13,830 nt of DNA. Origin: an uncultured Peptostreptococcaceae bacterium (GTDB lineage Bacteria > Bacillota > Clostridia > Peptostreptococcales > Anaerovoracaceae). The translations under genes were made by a program, and so were the position numbers. Shown in pieces: positions 13,328-13,830 of the stretch. Each line of letters begins with the position of its first letter. The stretch's first letter is position 1. The stretch spans positions 1 to 13,830 of the forward strand of contig CAJUQR010000014.1 in the NCBI GenBank assembly GCA_910588185.1, given 5' to 3'. Under the pieces are notes generated by a model that made no database searches, was not told where the DNA came from, and worked only from the letters and a program-made list of their open reading frames with translations.

Positions 13328-13735
13328 TTATTTTTCTCTAAACATGGCAAACATTTCTCTGCCGGTTCCATAGCTATCTGTCCATATAATTTCACGTGAA
13401 ATTCTGTCTCCTAGAATGTTATACCAGCCATCAAAATCATGTTCGTCATCGGGGTATGCGAAATATTGCTGGCCTTCTTGAGGATTATATTTAAGACCTA
13501 CACTTCCGCCTTTTCCTGCCTCAAGAATAAGAAAATCCTTTCCCGCGCTTAAAGGCACATAACCTTTTATATACCTTAAAGGATTATCAGTGCAATCTAA
13601 GATTTCAATCTTTTTATTCTGCAAAAGATCTATTTCCTCAAGTCTGTTATTCTGTATATAAAGCTCCGTAATATTTTCGCCTTTTGAAACATCCAGCTTT
13701 GCCAAGTTATTACTGCTAAAGTTAACTTTCTCCAT
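13328..13735 (-). CDS. Small leucine-rich-repeat protein with InlB B-type repeat
   Basis: A 135-residue protein. Residues about 1-58 contain short leucine-rich repeats (LAKLDVSKGENITELYIQNN, then RLEEIDLLQNKKIEILDCTD). Residues about 70-133 resemble a divergent InlB B-repeat, a beta-grasp module, with GGSVGL, FAYPDDEHDFDGWY and MFAMF. Both modules are normally found on secreted or surface proteins, yet there is no signal peptide. The start looks genuine: GAGAGGT precedes the ATG, and an in-frame TAA lies two codons upstream, so it is not simply the tail of a longer open frame. It follows the upstream enzyme gene by 3 nt and should be co-transcribed. It may be a degenerate fragment of a larger surface protein or a real small cytoplasmic protein. 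Function unknown. Confidence 0.7.
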   Translation of the reverse strand: MEKVNFSSNNLAKLDVSKGENITELYIQNNRLEEIDLLQNKKIEILDCTDNPLRYIKGYVPLSAGKDFLILEAGKGGSVGLKYNPQEGQQYFAYPDDEHDFDGWYNILGDRISREIIWTDSYGTGREMFAMFREK

Positions 13736-13738
13736 AAC

Positions 13739-13830
13739 TTAACCTCTCTTAAGGAATGCAGTACAACAATGTATAGCTCCAAATCCCTTCATTACCTCAT
13801 CAAACTCTATCGGTATTACCTCTATTCCAT
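13739..13830 (-). CDS. C-terminal end of a guanidino-modifying enzyme (amidinotransferase/deiminase superfamily), partial
   Basis: A 29-residue C-terminal fragment running off the right edge, read as 30 codons including TAA. It begins IEVIPIEFDEVMKGFG and ends GAIHCCTAFLKRG. A glycine-rich turn followed by HCxT near the C-terminus is the catalytic-cysteine signature of the guanidino-group-modifying superfamily, which includes amidinotransferases, dimethylarginine dimethylaminohydrolase and arginine or agmatine deiminases. The member cannot be identified from this tail. Its stop overlaps the ribosome binding region of the LRR gene, so the two are probably one operon. Confidence 0.65.
   Translation of the reverse strand, partial: GIEVIPIEFDEVMKGFGAIHCCTAFLKRG

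Overview
The window is AT-rich, and its low-GC coding style, AAGGAGG-type ribosome binding sites, Rex-type operator, EFR1 ferredoxin and ApbE-linked redox genes suggest an anaerobic Bacillota, most likely a Clostridia member. It looks chromosomal. I saw no phage, plasmid, transposase, tRNA, rRNA or CRISPR genes. It holds 14 complete protein genes and one gene fragment at the right edge.

Layout. Positions 1-256 are a tandem array of three ~84 bp units, each with a nested hairpin and most with a second hairpin. A clean sigma-A promoter then drives a VanY-type D,D-carboxypeptidase lipoprotein, followed by a class III Fic AMP-transferase. These converge through a bidirectional terminator on a thiolase, which has a near-consensus Rex operator upstream. 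A minus-strand operon follows, transcribed in the order sirtuin, surE, isochorismatase-fold hydrolase, DUF2156 protein, with ATGA overlaps at two junctions. Upstream of the sirtuin is a 172 bp noncoding element, then a solo copy of the left-edge repeat, then a patatin-like phospholipase. A 385 bp gene-free stretch with terminators and GTATGA/TCATAC motifs separates it from a divergent pair: a vitamin-type ECF transporter S component and a MocR regulator that lacks the PLP-binding lysine.

The right third is a redox module. It has apbE (flavinyltransferase lipoprotein) on the minus strand, and a divergent plus-strand operon of a NusG-domain-II membrane protein, a Gx (HepS component I-like) membrane protein and an EFR1 flavodoxin/ferredoxin. 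The first three protein types are, as far as I recall, the fmnB/eetA/eetB combination of flavin-based extracellular electron transfer loci. A consensus promoter for the plus operon lies inside the start of apbE. A second 172 bp element follows, whose right end doubles as a terminator for a small LRR/InlB-B-repeat gene. That gene sits 3 nt behind the 3' end of a guanidino-modifying-enzyme gene running off the window.

The least ordinary content is the two noncoding repeat families (tandem ~84 bp double hairpins with compensatory changes, and the paired 172 bp quasi-palindromes), the lysine-less MocR, and the partial electron-transfer module with its embedded promoter.
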